A DNA stretch of 64,000 nucleotides from Plantibacter elymi (nom. nud.) (GCF_900177795.1 NZ_FXWJ01000003.1:1-64000); one strand, 5' to 3'; counted from the first letter of the stretch, positions 39,594 through 49,285 are shown. The notes: a model not told the origin generated them from the sequence alone. Numbers and translations: made by a program.

Positions 39594-40508
39594 ATGACCG
39601 TGGGCACCAGGCACCGGGGCGACGAGCGCCGAGTACCCGGTTCGCGCGTCATCGCGTCCTGCGTGGCGGTGGTGATCGCCCTGTCCGGGTGCACGACCGC
39701 CGGCTCGCCCGTGCCGACGGCGACACGCGCAGCCTCAGCGGAGGACCTCGTGGTCGAGTTCCGTCAGAACCGGGACCAGTACGCGAGCGACGCCGCGATC
39801 GTCCGGGTCGGCAACCGCGGCGACCACGACATCACGATCGTCGGACTCGAGCTGGCGGGGTCGGCGTTCACCGCGACGACCGTCCGGGACCGCTCCTCGA
39901 CGATCCGCGCTGGACAGACCACGGACCTCGCCGTCGAGCTGCCCCCGATCGACTGCGACGCCCGGGACGGGGAGTCGCAGGTCGATCTCCTGCTCCGACT
40001 CGACGACGGCGCGGTCCTGTCCGCCGCCGACCTCCCCGATCCGACGGACGCGCTGCCGCGGATCCGTGCCGCCACGTGCACGGTGGCGGCGGTGCAGCGC
40101 ATCGCCGAGGTGGCGGCCGCACCCGGGATCCGCCTCGAGGGAGCCGGGGCCACGACGGTCGCCGTCCTGACGATCACGGCCGTGCCGACCGGCGCTCCGG
40201 GCCGGCTGGAGCTCGTCGCGCTGCGGTCGACGGTCCTGTTGCGACCGGCGCCGACCGACGGCGGCGGTGACCCGCCCCAGGACTGGCCGCTCGGCCTGAC
40301 CGTCGACGCCGCCGACGGCCCGCAGTCCATCGAACTGCGGATCGTGCCGACGCGGTGCGACCCGCACGCCCTGGCGGAGGACAAGGTGGGGACCCTCTTC
40401 CCACTCGTCGTGCGGATCGACGACGGCCCGGAGGCGGTCATGACCCTGCCGCTCGACGCCGACACGGCGGAGGCGCTCAAGGATGCCGTCCGCGCGCGCT
40501 GCGCGTGA
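39594..40508 (+). CDS. Putative lipoprotein of unknown function
   Basis: The 304-residue protein has a signal peptide after an arginine-rich N terminus and a lipobox 'ALSGC' with the lipidated Cys at about residue 32. The mature part is rich in beta-strand-like sequence with several cysteines ('IDCDARDG', 'AATCTVAA', 'TRCDPH' and a C-terminal 'RARCA'), which could pair as disulfides. I recognise no family. It is divergent from metF and convergent with hflX. Its mRNA appears leaderless. Confidence 0.6.
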   Translation: MTVGTRHRGDERRVPGSRVIASCVAVVIALSGCTTAGSPVPTATRAASAEDLVVEFRQNRDQYASDAAIVRVGNRGDHDITIVGLELAGSAFTATTVRDRSSTIRAGQTTDLAVELPPIDCDARDGESQVDLLLRLDDGAVLSAADLPDPTDALPRIRAATCTVAAVQRIAEVAAAPGIRLEGAGATTVAVLTITAVPTGAPGRLELVALRSTVLLRPAPTDGGGDPPQDWPLGLTVDAADGPQSIELRIVPTRCDPHALAEDKVGTLFPLVVRIDDGPEAVMTLPLDADTAEALKDAVRARCA

Positions 40509-40517
40509 GGGTTCGGC

Positions 40518-42122
40518 TCAGCCGGCCACGGCGGGTGCCGGGACGACCTCGGCGAACGGCGCGAGGGCGGCGGCGAGCTCGGCACCGACCAGGGCGTGCA
40601 CGATCGTTCCACGCTCGTCGTAGTCCGTCGACAGCACCTTGCCGCGTTCGTGCAGCAGCGTGACCAGGTCTCCGCGGTCGAAGGGCACGATGACGTGGAC
40701 CTCGTTGCTCGGCGACGGGATCAGCGTCTCGATGCGCTCCATGAGCTCGTCGATCCCGAGACCGGTGCGGGCCGACACGAAGACGGCGTCCGGGACGAGA
40801 CCGCGGAGCACGAGCAGCTGGCCGTCGTCCACGAGGTCGGCCTTGTTGAACACGACCAGCTCGGGGATGTGCCGAGCTCCGACCTCACCGATGACATCGC
40901 GCACGGTGGCGATCTGGCCGGCAGGATCGGGGTGCGCGGCATCGACGACGTGCACGATGACGTCGCTGTCGGCGACCTCCTCGAGCGTCGAGCGGAAGGC
41001 CTCGACCAGCTGGTGCGGCAGGTTGCGCACGAAGCCGACCGTGTCGGCCAGGGTGTATTCGCGTCCGTCGGAGGTCACGTTGCGTCGGACCGTCGCGTCG
41101 AGTGTCGCGAAGAGCGAGTTCTCGACCAGGACGCCGGCCTTCGTGATGCGGTTCAGCAGGCTCGACTTGCCGGCGTTCGTGTACCCCGCGATCGCGACCG
41201 ACGGCACCGTGTTACGACGACGGTTGGCCCGCTTGGCCTCGCGCGCCGGCTTCATCGCCGTGATCGACTTGCGCAGTTTCGCCATACGGGTGTGGATGCG
41301 GCGTCGGTCGAGTTCGATCTTCGTCTCACCGGGGCCCCTCGAACCCATACCGGCACCGGCACCACCGACCTGGCCACCGGCCTGACGGCTCATGGACTCA
41401 CCCCAGCCGCGGAGGCGGGGCAGGAGGTACTCGAGTTGGGCGAGCTCGACCTGTGCCTTGCCCTCTCGGCTCTTCGCGTGCTGGCTGAAGATGTCGAGGA
41501 TGACCGCCGTGCGGTCGATCACCTTCACGCCGACCGCGTCCTCGAGGGCGCGACGCTGGCTGGGTGCGAGTTCCGTGTCGGCGATCACCGTGTCGGCGCC
41601 GAGCGCCTGGACGATGGACTTCAGTTCCTGGGCCTTGCCGCGACCGAGATAGGTGCTCGGGTCGGGGTGCGGTTTGCGCTGCAGGAGCCCGTCGAGGACG
41701 ACGGCGCCGGCGGTCTCCGCGAGCGCTGCGAGTTCGCGCAGGGAGTTCTCCGCGTCGTGGAGCGCACCCTGCGGGTAGACGCCGATGATGACGACGTTCT
41801 CGAGCCGGAGCTGCCGGTACTCGACCTCGGTGACGTCCTCGAGCTCGGTCGAGAGCCCGGCGACGCGACGGAGGGCCTGTCGGTCCTCGCGATCGTACTG
41901 CTCGCCGTCGTCGGAGCTGCCGCCCGAGGCATCACCCGTCTGCAGGGCCGCGGCACCGCTGCCGAACAGGGTGTACCCGCTCGATCGGGACGCGGCGCTC
42001 GTGAGCACGCGCGCGACGACGTCGTCGGGATCGGTGGCCGAGGCGTCGTCCACCACCGCCTCGACATCGACATCGGTGTCGTTTGCGTGGTCCTGGGGTG
42101 CGTCCATCGGTGGTCTAGGCAT
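40518..42122 (-). CDS. hflX: GTPase HflX
   Basis: This ribosome-binding GTPase splits stalled or damaged ribosomes. The HflX domain ('GVYPQGALHDAENSLRELAAL', then a glycine-rich linker 'GGQVGGAGAGMGSRGPGETK') precedes the G domain with G1 'GYTNAGKSSLLN', G3 'DTVGFVRNLP', and G4 'NKAD'. The length is 534. It starts at ATG 42122 with TAGGGT 7 nt upstream, leaderless. A second ATG at 42107 is less likely. Confidence 0.94.
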   Translation of the reverse strand: MPRPPMDAPQDHANDTDVDVEAVVDDASATDPDDVVARVLTSAASRSSGYTLFGSGAAALQTGDASGGSSDDGEQYDREDRQALRRVAGLSTELEDVTEVEYRQLRLENVVIIGVYPQGALHDAENSLRELAALAETAGAVVLDGLLQRKPHPDPSTYLGRGKAQELKSIVQALGADTVIADTELAPSQRRALEDAVGVKVIDRTAVILDIFSQHAKSREGKAQVELAQLEYLLPRLRGWGESMSRQAGGQVGGAGAGMGSRGPGETKIELDRRRIHTRMAKLRKSITAMKPAREAKRANRRRNTVPSVAIAGYTNAGKSSLLNRITKAGVLVENSLFATLDATVRRNVTSDGREYTLADTVGFVRNLPHQLVEAFRSTLEEVADSDVIVHVVDAAHPDPAGQIATVRDVIGEVGARHIPELVVFNKADLVDDGQLLVLRGLVPDAVFVSARTGLGIDELMERIETLIPSPSNEVHVIVPFDRGDLVTLLHERGKVLSTDYDERGTIVHALVGAELAAALAPFAEVVPAPAVAG

Positions 42123-42129
42123 CGCGTTA

Positions 42130-42135
42130 ACCCTA
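42130..42135 (-). promoter_or_regulatory. -10 hexamer of hflX, leaderless type
   Basis: TAGGGT lies 7 nt before ATG 42122. It sits in a 41-bp intergenic region shared with a divergent promoter. Confidence 0.5.
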
Positions 42136-42151
42136 CTTCCTCCTGGTCCGG

Positions 42152-42157
42152 TACCGT
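42152..42157 (+). promoter_or_regulatory. -10 hexamer of the methylase gene, leaderless type
   Basis: TACCGT lies 6 nt before ATG 42164. The -35 position of each divergent promoter falls on the other's -10. Confidence 0.5.
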
Positions 42158-42163
42158 TCCTGT

Positions 42164-42787
42164 ATGTCGAACGAGCACTACTTCACCGCCGAACCCGCGA
42201 GCGAGTTGCAGCTCAAACCGATCACCGCACGCCTCGGCGGCGTCGACCGTTCGCTCGTCTCGGCGGGCGGCGTCTTCAGTCCGGGCCACCTCGATCAGGG
42301 CACCCAGGTGCTGCTCGCGAACACCCCTCCTCCCCCGCCGACGGGCGACCTCCTCGACATCGGCTGTGGCTGGGGCCCGATCGCCCTGTCGCTCGGGCTC
42401 GCGTCGCCGGACGCGACCGTCTGGGCGGTCGACGTCAACGAACGGGCGCTCGACCTGACCCGGATCAATGCGGAACGCCTCGGGCTCGTCAACATCCGTG
42501 CCGTCCTCCCCGACGACGTCCCCGACACGGTCCGCTTCGCGACCATCTGGTCGAACCCGCCGATCCGCGTCGGCAAGGACGAGCTGCACCGCATGCTGAT
42601 GCACTGGTTGCCGCGGCTCGAGGACGAGGGTGACGCCTGGCTCGTCGTGCAGAAGAACCTCGGCTCGGACTCACTGCAGAAGTGGTTGCAGGAGCAGCTT
42701 CCGACGTCGTTCCACGTCGGACGTGCGGCCATGGCCAAGGGCTTCCGCGTCCTGCACACCCGGCGCCGGGAGCTCCGTTCAGCCTGA
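42164..42787 (+). CDS. RsmC/RlmG-like class I SAM methyltransferase
   Basis: The 207-residue protein has the MTS fold: SAM-binding 'LLDIGCGWGPIA' (residues 63-74), an acidic 'WAVDVNERAL', and the N6/N2-methylase 'SNPPIR' motif at 130-135. It most resembles enzymes methylating guanine N2 of 16S or 23S rRNA. Only the catalytic half is present, which is common in actinobacteria. It is divergent from hflX and convergent with dapF. Confidence 0.85.
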   Translation: MSNEHYFTAEPASELQLKPITARLGGVDRSLVSAGGVFSPGHLDQGTQVLLANTPPPPPTGDLLDIGCGWGPIALSLGLASPDATVWAVDVNERALDLTRINAERLGLVNIRAVLPDDVPDTVRFATIWSNPPIRVGKDELHRMLMHWLPRLEDEGDAWLVVQKNLGSDSLQKWLQEQLPTSFHVGRAAMAKGFRVLHTRRRELRSA

Positions 42788-42798
42788 CCGGCTCAGGC
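42782..42798. terminator. Small hairpin across the convergent methylase and dapF stop codons
   Basis: GCCTGA and TCAGGC with a 5-nt loop contain both stop codons. It is too small to be a strong terminator. Confidence 0.35.
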
Positions 42799-43674
42799 CA
42801 GGGTGATCGTCCCGGAGTAGACGAGCGTCGCCGGACCGGCCAGCACCACGTGCTCGCCGTCTGCGCCGGGAACCATGCGCACCCCGAGCACTCCGCCCGG
42901 CACCTCGACGCGCCAGTCGTTCGGAGCCGCCGCGCCCGCCCAGTGGCGGAACGCGAGCGCCGCGGCAGCCGTCCCGGTGCCACAGCTCAGGGTCTCACCG
43001 CTCCCGCGCTCGTGGACGCGCATGCGGATCCGGGCCACGCCGTCGGCGATGAGCGGCTCACCCGGGACGACCAGCTCGACGTTGGCACCGTGCGGCGGTA
43101 CGGGGTCGAGCTGTGGCACATACTCCAGTTCCGCACCGTCGAGTTCGGCGGCGTCGGCGACCGCGACGACGATGTGCGGGTTGCCGACGTCGATCCCGAT
43201 CCCCGGGCGCGCCACGGGCAGCCCCTTCACCCGGACGAGCGTCTCCCGCTCGTCGAGGCTCCAGCGGCCGAGGTCGACGACGTAGCCGAGCGGGTCGTAG
43301 CCGACCATCCGGACGCCGGCGCGGGTTCCGATGGCGAGCTGTTCGCCGGGAGCCAGCTCAACGAGCCCGCTCTCGAGCAGGTAGTGGAGGAACACCCGGA
43401 TGCCGTTGCCGCACATCTCCGCGACCGAACCGTCGGCGTTGTGGTAGTCCATGAACCACTCCGCGGCAGGGTCTTCAGCGAGCACGGCAGCCCCGGCATC
43501 GAGGTGCGCGGACCGGACGGCGCGGATGACGCCGTCGGCGCCGATCCCGAAGTGCCGGTCGCAGAGCGCCGCGATCTGGCCCGGATCGAGGGCCTCCTGG
43601 CCGTCGGGATCGGAGAAGAGCACGAAGTCGTTGCCCGTGCCGTGGCCCTTCGTGAAGGAGAGTGTCGACGCCAT
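42793..43674 (-). CDS. dapF: Diaminopimelate epimerase
   Basis: It converts LL- to meso-diaminopimelate for peptidoglycan and lysine. The two catalytic cysteines are present: C88 in '[11 protein letters not shown]' and the second in '[13 protein letters not shown]'. '[10 protein letters not shown]' near the N terminus is typical. The length is 293. TAGACT lies 6 nt before ATG 43674 and contains the miaA stop codon. Confidence 0.95.
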   Translation of the reverse strand: MASTLSFTKGHGTGNDFVLFSDPDGQEALDPGQIAALCDRHFGIGADGVIRAVRSAHLDAGAAVLAEDPAAEWFMDYHNADGSVAEMCGNGIRVFLHYLLESGLVELAPGEQLAIGTRAGVRMVGYDPLGYVVDLGRWSLDERETLVRVKGLPVARPGIGIDVGNPHIVVAVADAAELDGAELEYVPQLDPVPPHGANVELVVPGEPLIADGVARIRMRVHERGSGETLSCGTGTAAAALAFRHWAGAAAPNDWRVEVPGGVLGVRMVPGADGEHVVLAGPATLVYSGTITLA

Positions 43675-43680
43675 CCGACC

Positions 43681-43686
43681 AGTCTA
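43681..43686 (-). promoter_or_regulatory. -10 hexamer of dapF, leaderless type
   Basis: TAGACT lies 6 nt before the dapF ATG, and its TAG is the miaA stop codon. Confidence 0.45.
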
Positions 43687-44598
43687 CGGGCGCACTCGGC
43701 GGGCCAGCTCACTCGCCTCGGCGCTGCCGCCCTCCACCCAGGTGATCGCCGGATAGCGCTTGAACCAGCTGACCTGACGGCGCGCGTACCGCCTCGTCAA
43801 GCGCTGGGTCTCGGCGATCGCCTCCGCTTCGCTGAGTTCCGACCGCAGTTGCGCCACCGCTTGGGCGTACCCGATCGCACGGCCGGCGGTGACACCCTGC
43901 TCGAGGCCGTGCTCGAGCAGCTCGGCCGTCTCCGCGACGAGTCCTGCGTCCCACATCATCTCGACGCGCCGGTCGAGGCGCTCGACGAGGACCTCTCGCG
44001 GTGTCGAGACCCCGATGACCTCGACCGGCCGCCAGGGGACGGGGCGTTCCGGAAGCGCTGCACCGTGGCCGCGCTCGGCCAACTCGTGGACTTCGAGTGC
44101 GCGCACGACCCGGCGGGCGTTCGCCGCATCGATGCGGTCGGCGGTCGCGGGATCGGCCACGCGGAGCCGCTCGATGAGCGCCGGGAGCCCCTCCTCCTCG
44201 AGTTCTCGTTCCAGGCGCTCGCGCAGGGCGCGGTCTCTCGGGGGGAATCGGAAGTCATGGATGACGCTCGAGACGTACAGCCCTGAGCCGCCGACGAGGA
44301 TCGGCGTCACCCCACGCGCGGTGAGCTCGTCGATCATCGCACGAGCCGTCGGCTGGTACCAGGCGACGGACGCCTCCTCCGTGACGTCCAGGACGTCGAA
44401 GAGGTGGTGCGGGATCCCGCGCCGCTCCTCCATGGGCAGCTTCGCGGTCCCGATGTCCATGCCGCGATAGAACTGCATGGCATCGGCGTTGACGATCTCG
44501 GCAGGACGCCCCGCCTCACGGAGAGCGGTCGCCAGGTCGAGCGACAGTGCGGACTTCCCCGTCCCGGTCGCTCCGACGACCGCGAGGAAGCCGGTCAC
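43684..44598 (-). CDS. miaA: tRNA dimethylallyltransferase
   Basis: It adds a dimethylallyl group to A37 of tRNAs reading UNN codons. The P-loop '[16 protein letters not shown]' is at 8-23, '[18 protein letters not shown]' follows, and '[12 protein letters not shown]' and '[12 protein letters not shown]' are typical. The length is 304. Its ATG overlaps the miaB stop (ATGA), linking the two steps of ms2i6A synthesis. Confidence 0.95.
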   Translation of the reverse strand: MTGFLAVVGATGTGKSALSLDLATALREAGRPAEIVNADAMQFYRGMDIGTAKLPMEERRGIPHHLFDVLDVTEEASVAWYQPTARAMIDELTARGVTPILVGGSGLYVSSVIHDFRFPPRDRALRERLERELEEEGLPALIERLRVADPATADRIDAANARRVVRALEVHELAERGHGAALPERPVPWRPVEVIGVSTPREVLVERLDRRVEMMWDAGLVAETAELLEHGLEQGVTAGRAIGYAQAVAQLRSELSEAEAIAETQRLTRRYARRQVSWFKRYPAITWVEGGSAEASELARRVRP

Positions 44599-46196
44599 CG
44601 ACGTTCGCCGTCGCTCGGGTCGTAGATGGGAGACGTGGTCACGCCGACGGTCGGTGCCCCGATGCGCAGGCCCGGCAAGCCGAGCGAGACGCGGCCTGGC
44701 TCCCCCGCGGCGGCCGTCGTCGGCACACCGCAGGAGTCGGCCTGAGCTCGATCCCAGGCGTCTCCGGCACGCGTCCGACGGACACGCAGGGGTTCACCGC
44801 CGGGTGCGTCGGCGATGAGGTGGAACGACGCTGCCTCGGTGATGGTCACCGTCACGACGTCGCCCGGTCGCGGCACCTCGGAGCCCGCCGGCACCTCGAA
44901 GTGGACGAGCCGGGAGTCCTCGGCCCGCCCGCTCAGTCGATGCGTGGCGTCGTTCTTGCGCCCCTCGCCGACCGCGACGAGCAACTCGACCTGCCGCCCC
45001 ACCTGGCGCTGGTTCTCCTCGAGACTGAGGCGGTCCTGCAACGCGATGAGGCGCTCGTACCGCTCCTGCACGACGGCCTTCGGGACCTGATCGGGCATGG
45101 TGGCCGCCGGTGTACCGGCACGGATCGAGTACTGGAAAGTGAAGGCGCTGGCGAACCGTGCGGCCTCGACCACGCGGAGGGTCTCCTGGAAGTCCTCCTC
45201 CGTCTCACCGGGGAACCCGACGATGATGTCGGTCGAGATGGCCGCGTGCGGGATTCTGGCACGAACCCGGTCGAGGATCCCGAGGAAGCGATCGGACCGG
45301 TAGGAGCGACGCATCGCCTTGAGGATGCGGTCGGACCCCGATTGCAGCGGCATGTGGAGTTGCGGCATCACGTTCGGCGTCTCGGCCATCGCGTCGATCA
45401 CGTCGTCGGTGAAGGCGGCCGGGTGCGGGCTCGTGAACCGGACGCGCTCCAAGCCCTCGATCGTGCCGGCCGCCCGCAGGAGCTTGCCGAACGCCTGACG
45501 ATCCCCGAACTCGACACCGTAGGAGTTCACGTTCTGCCCGAGCAGCGTCACCTCGATGGCGCCGTCCTCGACGAGCGCGCGCAGCTCACCGAGGATCTCG
45601 CCCGGGCGACGGTCCTTCTCCTTGCCACGGAGCGACGGCACGATGCAGAAGGTGCACGTGTTGTTGCATCCGACGGAGATCGAGACCCAGCCGCTGTAGC
45701 TGGAATCACGTTTGGTCGGGAGGGTGGAGGGGAAGGTGTCGAGCGACTCCAGGATCTCCAGCTGCGCCTCGTCATTGTGCCGGGCCCGCTCCAGCAGCGA
45801 CGGCAGTGAGCCCATGTTGTGCGTCCCGAAGACGACGTCCACCCACGGGGCCTTCCGGAGGATGACCTCTTTGTCCTTCTGCGCCAGACAACCGCCGACG
45901 GCGATCTGCATACCGCTGCGCTGCTTCTTGATCGATGCCAGGTGGCCGAGGTTGCCGTACAACTTGTTGTCGGCGTTCTCTCGGACCGCGCAGGTGTTGA
46001 TGACCACGATGTCGGCCTGCTCGCCGTCCGCCTTGACGTAACCGGCGGCCTCGAGTGACCCGCTGAGCCGCTCGGAGTCGTGCACGTTCATCTGGCACCC
46101 GTAGGTGCGGACCTCATAGCTCCGCTGCCGACCTGACTCATCGATCGCGGCGGGTGAGGCGCTGATGACCGTGGGCGTCTCGACGATGCTGCTCAT
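44595..46196 (-). CDS. miaB: tRNA-2-methylthio-N6-dimethylallyladenosine synthase
   Basis: This radical-SAM enzyme adds the methylthio group to i6A37. The N-terminal [4Fe-4S] ligands are C34 ('YGCQMN'), the Cys in 'NTCAVREN' and the Cys in 'GGCLAQKDK'. The radical-SAM cluster is in '[14 protein letters not shown]', and a TRAM domain follows. A C-terminal extension makes it 533 residues, longer than enterobacterial MiaB but usual in this lineage. TAGACT lies 6 nt before ATG 46196. Confidence 0.95.
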   Translation of the reverse strand: MSSIVETPTVISASPAAIDESGRQRSYEVRTYGCQMNVHDSERLSGSLEAAGYVKADGEQADIVVINTCAVRENADNKLYGNLGHLASIKKQRSGMQIAVGGCLAQKDKEVILRKAPWVDVVFGTHNMGSLPSLLERARHNDEAQLEILESLDTFPSTLPTKRDSSYSGWVSISVGCNNTCTFCIVPSLRGKEKDRRPGEILGELRALVEDGAIEVTLLGQNVNSYGVEFGDRQAFGKLLRAAGTIEGLERVRFTSPHPAAFTDDVIDAMAETPNVMPQLHMPLQSGSDRILKAMRRSYRSDRFLGILDRVRARIPHAAISTDIIVGFPGETEEDFQETLRVVEAARFASAFTFQYSIRAGTPAATMPDQVPKAVVQERYERLIALQDRLSLEENQRQVGRQVELLVAVGEGRKNDATHRLSGRAEDSRLVHFEVPAGSEVPRPGDVVTVTITEAASFHLIADAPGGEPLRVRRTRAGDAWDRAQADSCGVPTTAAAGEPGRVSLGLPGLRIGAPTVGVTTSPIYDPSDGERR

Positions 46197-46202
46197 ACCG
46201 GC

Positions 46203-46208
46203 AGTCTA
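46203..46208 (-). promoter_or_regulatory. -10 hexamer of miaB, leaderless type
   Basis: TAGACT lies 6 nt before the miaB ATG. It is the same hexamer and spacing as for dapF. Confidence 0.5.
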
Positions 46209-46231
46209 CGCGCGGCCTGAGGCGCCTCCGG

Positions 46232-47101
46232 TCAGCGGAAACTCACGCCGGAACGCTTCGATCCCGACAGGGCACGCGAGCACGCCTCACGGATGATCGC
46301 CGAGCCGTATCCACGTCTCGCGAGATAGGCCGACAGACGTCGCTCGGCCGTCGCCTGATCGAGGGAGCGGAGTTGACCGGCACGCTTCTCGGCGACGACC
46401 AGCGCTCGTCGGAGCTCGTCGTCGTCGTCGATGGTTTCGAGGGCCTCGGAGACGATCGAGGCGTCGATGCGTCGCGAGGAGAGCTCGCGGCCGATCACCG
46501 CGCGGGACTGCCCCTTGCGGGTGTGCAGGCTCTCGACGAGCTGACGGGCGAGCTCGGCGTCGTCGAGGTAGCCGCGTCGGCGGAGTTCGGCGACGACGTG
46601 CTCGACCTCGTCGGGCGCGGCGTCGTGGCCTCGGAGGAGTTCCGCGATCTCCCACTCGGAACACCCGCGGCGGGCGAGTCGTCGCACGGCGAGCAGGTCG
46701 AGTTCGGCCAGCCGGACCTCCGGATCGACCGGAGCCTCGACCTCATCGGCTTCGGCTGCGTCCTCGTCTTCCGGCGCCCCGACGACCGAGGTCCAGGCGA
46801 GCGTCCGCGCGGCGGGCTCGGGTGGCGTCGTCGGGCTCGTCGCCGCGGGGGCATCGCTCGACACGTCATCCGGCGTCGTGGTCGCCGTCGTGGTGCGCTC
46901 GGTGGGCGTCCGCCGCAACGGAGCGACGGGACGCACGACGGGCTCGGCCGCGACCGGAGCGTCGTCGGTCTGCCCGACGAACCAACCGTCGGGCTCGGCG
47001 GCTACCTCTGGCGCTGAACGGCGACCGAACAGCGAGGTCACGGGGGCCACGTACTCCGGCGACTCGTCGGCCGGACCGGCGGGAGGGAAGGAGACGACCA
47101 T
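46232..47101 (-). CDS. recX: RecA regulatory protein RecX with long N-terminal extension
   Basis: RecX modulates RecA filaments. The RecX helical repeats begin near residue 130 ('AVRRLARRGCSEWEIAELL', 'VVAELRRRGYLDDAELARQL') and continue to the end. The first about 125 residues are Pro/Thr/Ala/Glu-rich and probably disordered, which is unusual against the common 150-200 residues. The ATG at 47101 has GAGG 5 nt upstream, so the extension is likely real. It follows recA by 26 bp. Confidence 0.9.
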   Translation of the reverse strand: MVVSFPPAGPADESPEYVAPVTSLFGRRSAPEVAAEPDGWFVGQTDDAPVAAEPVVRPVAPLRRTPTERTTTATTTPDDVSSDAPAATSPTTPPEPAARTLAWTSVVGAPEDEDAAEADEVEAPVDPEVRLAELDLLAVRRLARRGCSEWEIAELLRGHDAAPDEVEHVVAELRRRGYLDDAELARQLVESLHTRKGQSRAVIGRELSSRRIDASIVSEALETIDDDDELRRALVVAEKRAGQLRSLDQATAERRLSAYLARRGYGSAIIREACSRALSGSKRSGVSFR

Positions 47102-47127
47102 GGTGACCTCGCTGTTCGGGGCGCGCG

Positions 47128-48270
47128 TTACGCGCTGCGCTTCGCGGCGGACTTCGGTGCGCCGGCGGCGGCGAGCTGCGGGGCTCCACCGGTCGCTGCT
47201 TCGAGCGCGGCGGCCTCGGCAGCAGCGACCTCGGCTGCGGCGGCATCCGCGGCCTTCTTGGTGGCGGCACCCTCGGCCCCGACACCGAGCTTGCCGAGGA
47301 TCCGGCGCTCGATCTCAGCGGCGATGTCCGGGTTCTTCAGCAGGAAGTTCCGGGCGTTCTCCTTGCCCTGTCCGAGCTGATCGCCCTCGTAGGTGTACCA
47401 GGCGCCGGCCTTCTTGACGATGGCGTGCTCGACACCGAAGTCGATCAACGACCCCTCGCGCGAGATGCCCACGCCGTACAGGATGTCGAACTCGGCCTGC
47501 CGGAAGGGCGGAGCCATCTTGTTCTTGACGACCTTCACACGCGTACGGTTGCCCACGGCCTCCGTGCCGTCCTTCAGCGTCTCGATGCGACGGATGTCGA
47601 GGCGGACCGAGGCGTAGAACTTCAGGGCCTTACCACCGGCGGTCGTCTCGGGGCTGCCGAACATCACACCGATCTTCTCGCGCAGCTGGTTGATGAAGAT
47701 CATCGTCGTGTTCGTCTGGTTCAGGCCACCGGTCAGCTTGCGCAGGGCCTGCGACATGAGGCGGGCCTGCAGACCGACGTGCGAGTCGCCCATGTCTCCC
47801 TCGATCTCGGCGCGGGGCACGAGCGCGGCGACGGAGTCGATCACGATGAGGTCGATGGAACCCGAGCGCACGAGCATGTCCGCGATCTCGAGCGCCTGCT
47901 CACCAGTGTCGGGCTGGGAGACGAGCAGCGAGTCGATGTCGACGCCGAGCTTCTTGGCGTACTCGGGGTCGAGTGCGTGCTCCGCGTCGATGAAGGCGGC
48001 GATGCCGCCGGCACGCTGGGCGTTCGCGATGGCGTGCAGCGTGAGCGTCGTCTTACCTGAGGACTCAGGCCCGTAGATCTCGACGATGCGGCCTCGCGGG
48101 AGCCCTCCGATGCCGAGCGCGACGTCGAGGGCGATCGAGCCGGTGGAGACGACCTCGACCGGTGCGCGCTCGTCGCTGCCGAGGCGCATCACCGAGCCCT
48201 TGCCGAACTGACGGTCGATCTGGGCGAGTGCGGTTTCGAGGGACTTCTCGCGTTCAGCTGGACTTGGCAT
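47128..48270 (-). CDS. recA: Recombinase RecA
   Basis: RecA forms filaments on single-stranded DNA, drives recombination and triggers LexA cleavage. Walker A 'GPESSGKTT' is at 67-75. '[20 protein letters not shown]' and '[21 protein letters not shown]' are fully typical. The C terminus is Ala/Lys-rich. ATG 48270 gives 380 residues. Its leader is about 195 nt from the likely promoter, which has a LexA-type box. Confidence 0.98.
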   Translation of the reverse strand: MPSPAEREKSLETALAQIDRQFGKGSVMRLGSDERAPVEVVSTGSIALDVALGIGGLPRGRIVEIYGPESSGKTTLTLHAIANAQRAGGIAAFIDAEHALDPEYAKKLGVDIDSLLVSQPDTGEQALEIADMLVRSGSIDLIVIDSVAALVPRAEIEGDMGDSHVGLQARLMSQALRKLTGGLNQTNTTMIFINQLREKIGVMFGSPETTAGGKALKFYASVRLDIRRIETLKDGTEAVGNRTRVKVVKNKMAPPFRQAEFDILYGVGISREGSLIDFGVEHAIVKKAGAWYTYEGDQLGQGKENARNFLLKNPDIAAEIERRILGKLGVGAEGAATKKAADAAAAEVAAAEAAALEAATGGAPQLAAAGAPKSAAKRSA

Positions 48271-48299
48271 GGTGTGCTTCTCTCTGCTCGGTGTCGGGT

Positions 48300-48365
48300 G
48301 CCTATAGGCTGTCGCCGCGTGTTCCGGGACCCGCTTCTGCTGAAGGTCGGGGCCCGAGGGCGACA
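48300..48365 (-). other. Structured part of the recA leader
   Basis: A perfect 10-bp palindrome GCCTATAGGC (48300-48309) is followed by a long-range stem TGTCGCC/GGCGACA (48310-48316 with 48359-48365). The leader may be folded. No described class is recognised. Confidence 0.3.
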
Positions 48366-48471
48366 AGGCGTCGGTCGTTCCTGATGTCTCCGACGGTACG
48401 CGCCACCACCGACATGCATCGGTGGACGGCTCGATCCGTGCAGAACGCACTCACGAATGATCCTGTGGAGG

Positions 48472-48477
48472 ACACTA
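48472..48477 (-). promoter_or_regulatory. Probable -10 hexamer of recA
   Basis: TAGTGT lies 8 bp downstream of the LexA-type box. The -35 is not consensus. Confidence 0.45.
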
Positions 48478-48485
48478 GCACCACT

Positions 48486-48499
48486 AGAACGGATGTTCG
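48486..48499. promoter_or_regulatory. LexA-type box of recA
   Basis: On the minus strand it reads CGAACATCCGTTCT, which fits the SOS consensus with about two mismatches. Its position, about 216 bp before recA and just upstream of a -10 hexamer, supports function. Confidence 0.6.
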
Positions 48500-48551
48500 A
48501 TACCGATCGGGCGGCGTGTCGAAGACCGCTTCGCCCGTGACTCGGAACGCG

Positions 48552-48776
48552 CTACGCGCCCGGCTGCAGTCGTCCGACTCCGTGGCGTCGCTCGTCCGGC
48601 ACGTCGGTCGCGGTACAGAGCGCGATCCAGACGTCGCGGGGCGGGACACCGGCGCGCAACGCCTCCTCGGCGGTCTTCGAGCCGAACTCGGTGAGTCCGA
48701 GGTCACCGGTGAGCACCGCTCCGTAGGCCGCGCCGAACTCGTCGGCGACGGCCGTCCTGAACTCACTCAGCTTCAT
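48552..48776 (-). CDS. DUF3046-family small protein
   Basis: The 74-residue protein begins 'MKLSEFRTAVADEFGAAYG' and has 'AGVPPRDVWIALC'. It matches the small actinobacterial family DUF3046, which usually lies next to recA. The function is not known to me. AGGAG precedes the ATG. It is followed by the recA promoter region. Confidence 0.8.
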   Translation of the reverse strand: MKLSEFRTAVADEFGAAYGAVLTGDLGLTEFGSKTAEEALRAGVPPRDVWIALCTATDVPDERRHGVGRLQPGA

Positions 48777-48818
48777 TCCTGCTCCTGTCCCTTCCTCCGT
48801 CGTCCGTCCGGACGCGGA

Positions 48819-48848
48819 AACGCCCCGGGAGAGGGATCCCGGGGCGTT
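48819..48848 (-). terminator. Terminator of the clgR-like gene
   Basis: A perfect 12-bp stem (AACGCCCCGGGA with TCCCGGGGCGTT) has a 6-nt loop. On the minus strand it ends in TTTCC. It lies 20 bp after the gene's stop. Confidence 0.85.
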
Positions 48849-48868
48849 CTGCTGCCGTGCTCGCTCGA

Positions 48869-49177
48869 TCAGCGGGAGACGAGTTCGTCCAGCTCGTTGA
48901 CCAGTTCGTCCGGAACGGTGTCCGGGATGTTCGGGGAGAGACCCTCGATGACCGCGAGGCGGTCGCCGACCTCTCGCATGATGACGGAGATGGGGGTGTC
49001 GAGGGCGTCGGCCACCGAGGCGAGGATCTCGCTCGACGCCTCCTTCTGGCCTCGTTCGACCTCGCTCAGGTATCCGAGTGCGACGCTCGCCTTGCTCGCC
49101 ACCTGGCGGAGCGTGCGACCCTTCTGCAACCGGAAGTCCCTCAGCACGTCGCCGATCTCTTGACGGACTAGAACCAC
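48869..49177 (-). CDS. clgR: XRE-family regulator, ClgR type
   Basis: The 102-residue protein has a helix-turn-helix at about 7-62 ('RTLRQVASKASVALGYLSEV') and a short C-terminal helix. The position between recA and pgsA/cinA matches ClgR, which controls clp protease and repair genes in actinobacteria. GTG 49177 has GGGAGGG upstream, and a terminator follows. Confidence 0.75.
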   Translation of the reverse strand: MVLVRQEIGDVLRDFRLQKGRTLRQVASKASVALGYLSEVERGQKEASSEILASVADALDTPISVIMREVGDRLAVIEGLSPNIPDTVPDELVNELDELVSR

Positions 49178-49285
49178 GTGACCCTCCCTCTGTGCTCTAC
49201 GACCTCGTGTCGTACAGCGTTCTGCTTCTGCAACGCGGATTCACGTCGTCCCAGCTGATCGCCGTCTCGTTCGTGGATGGCCAAC

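Noticed and set aside
48460-48500. PafBC-type (LexA-independent) promoter motif at recA
   Set aside because: TAGTGG is followed by TAGTGT, but the distance is only 3 nt, too short for that motif as I know it.
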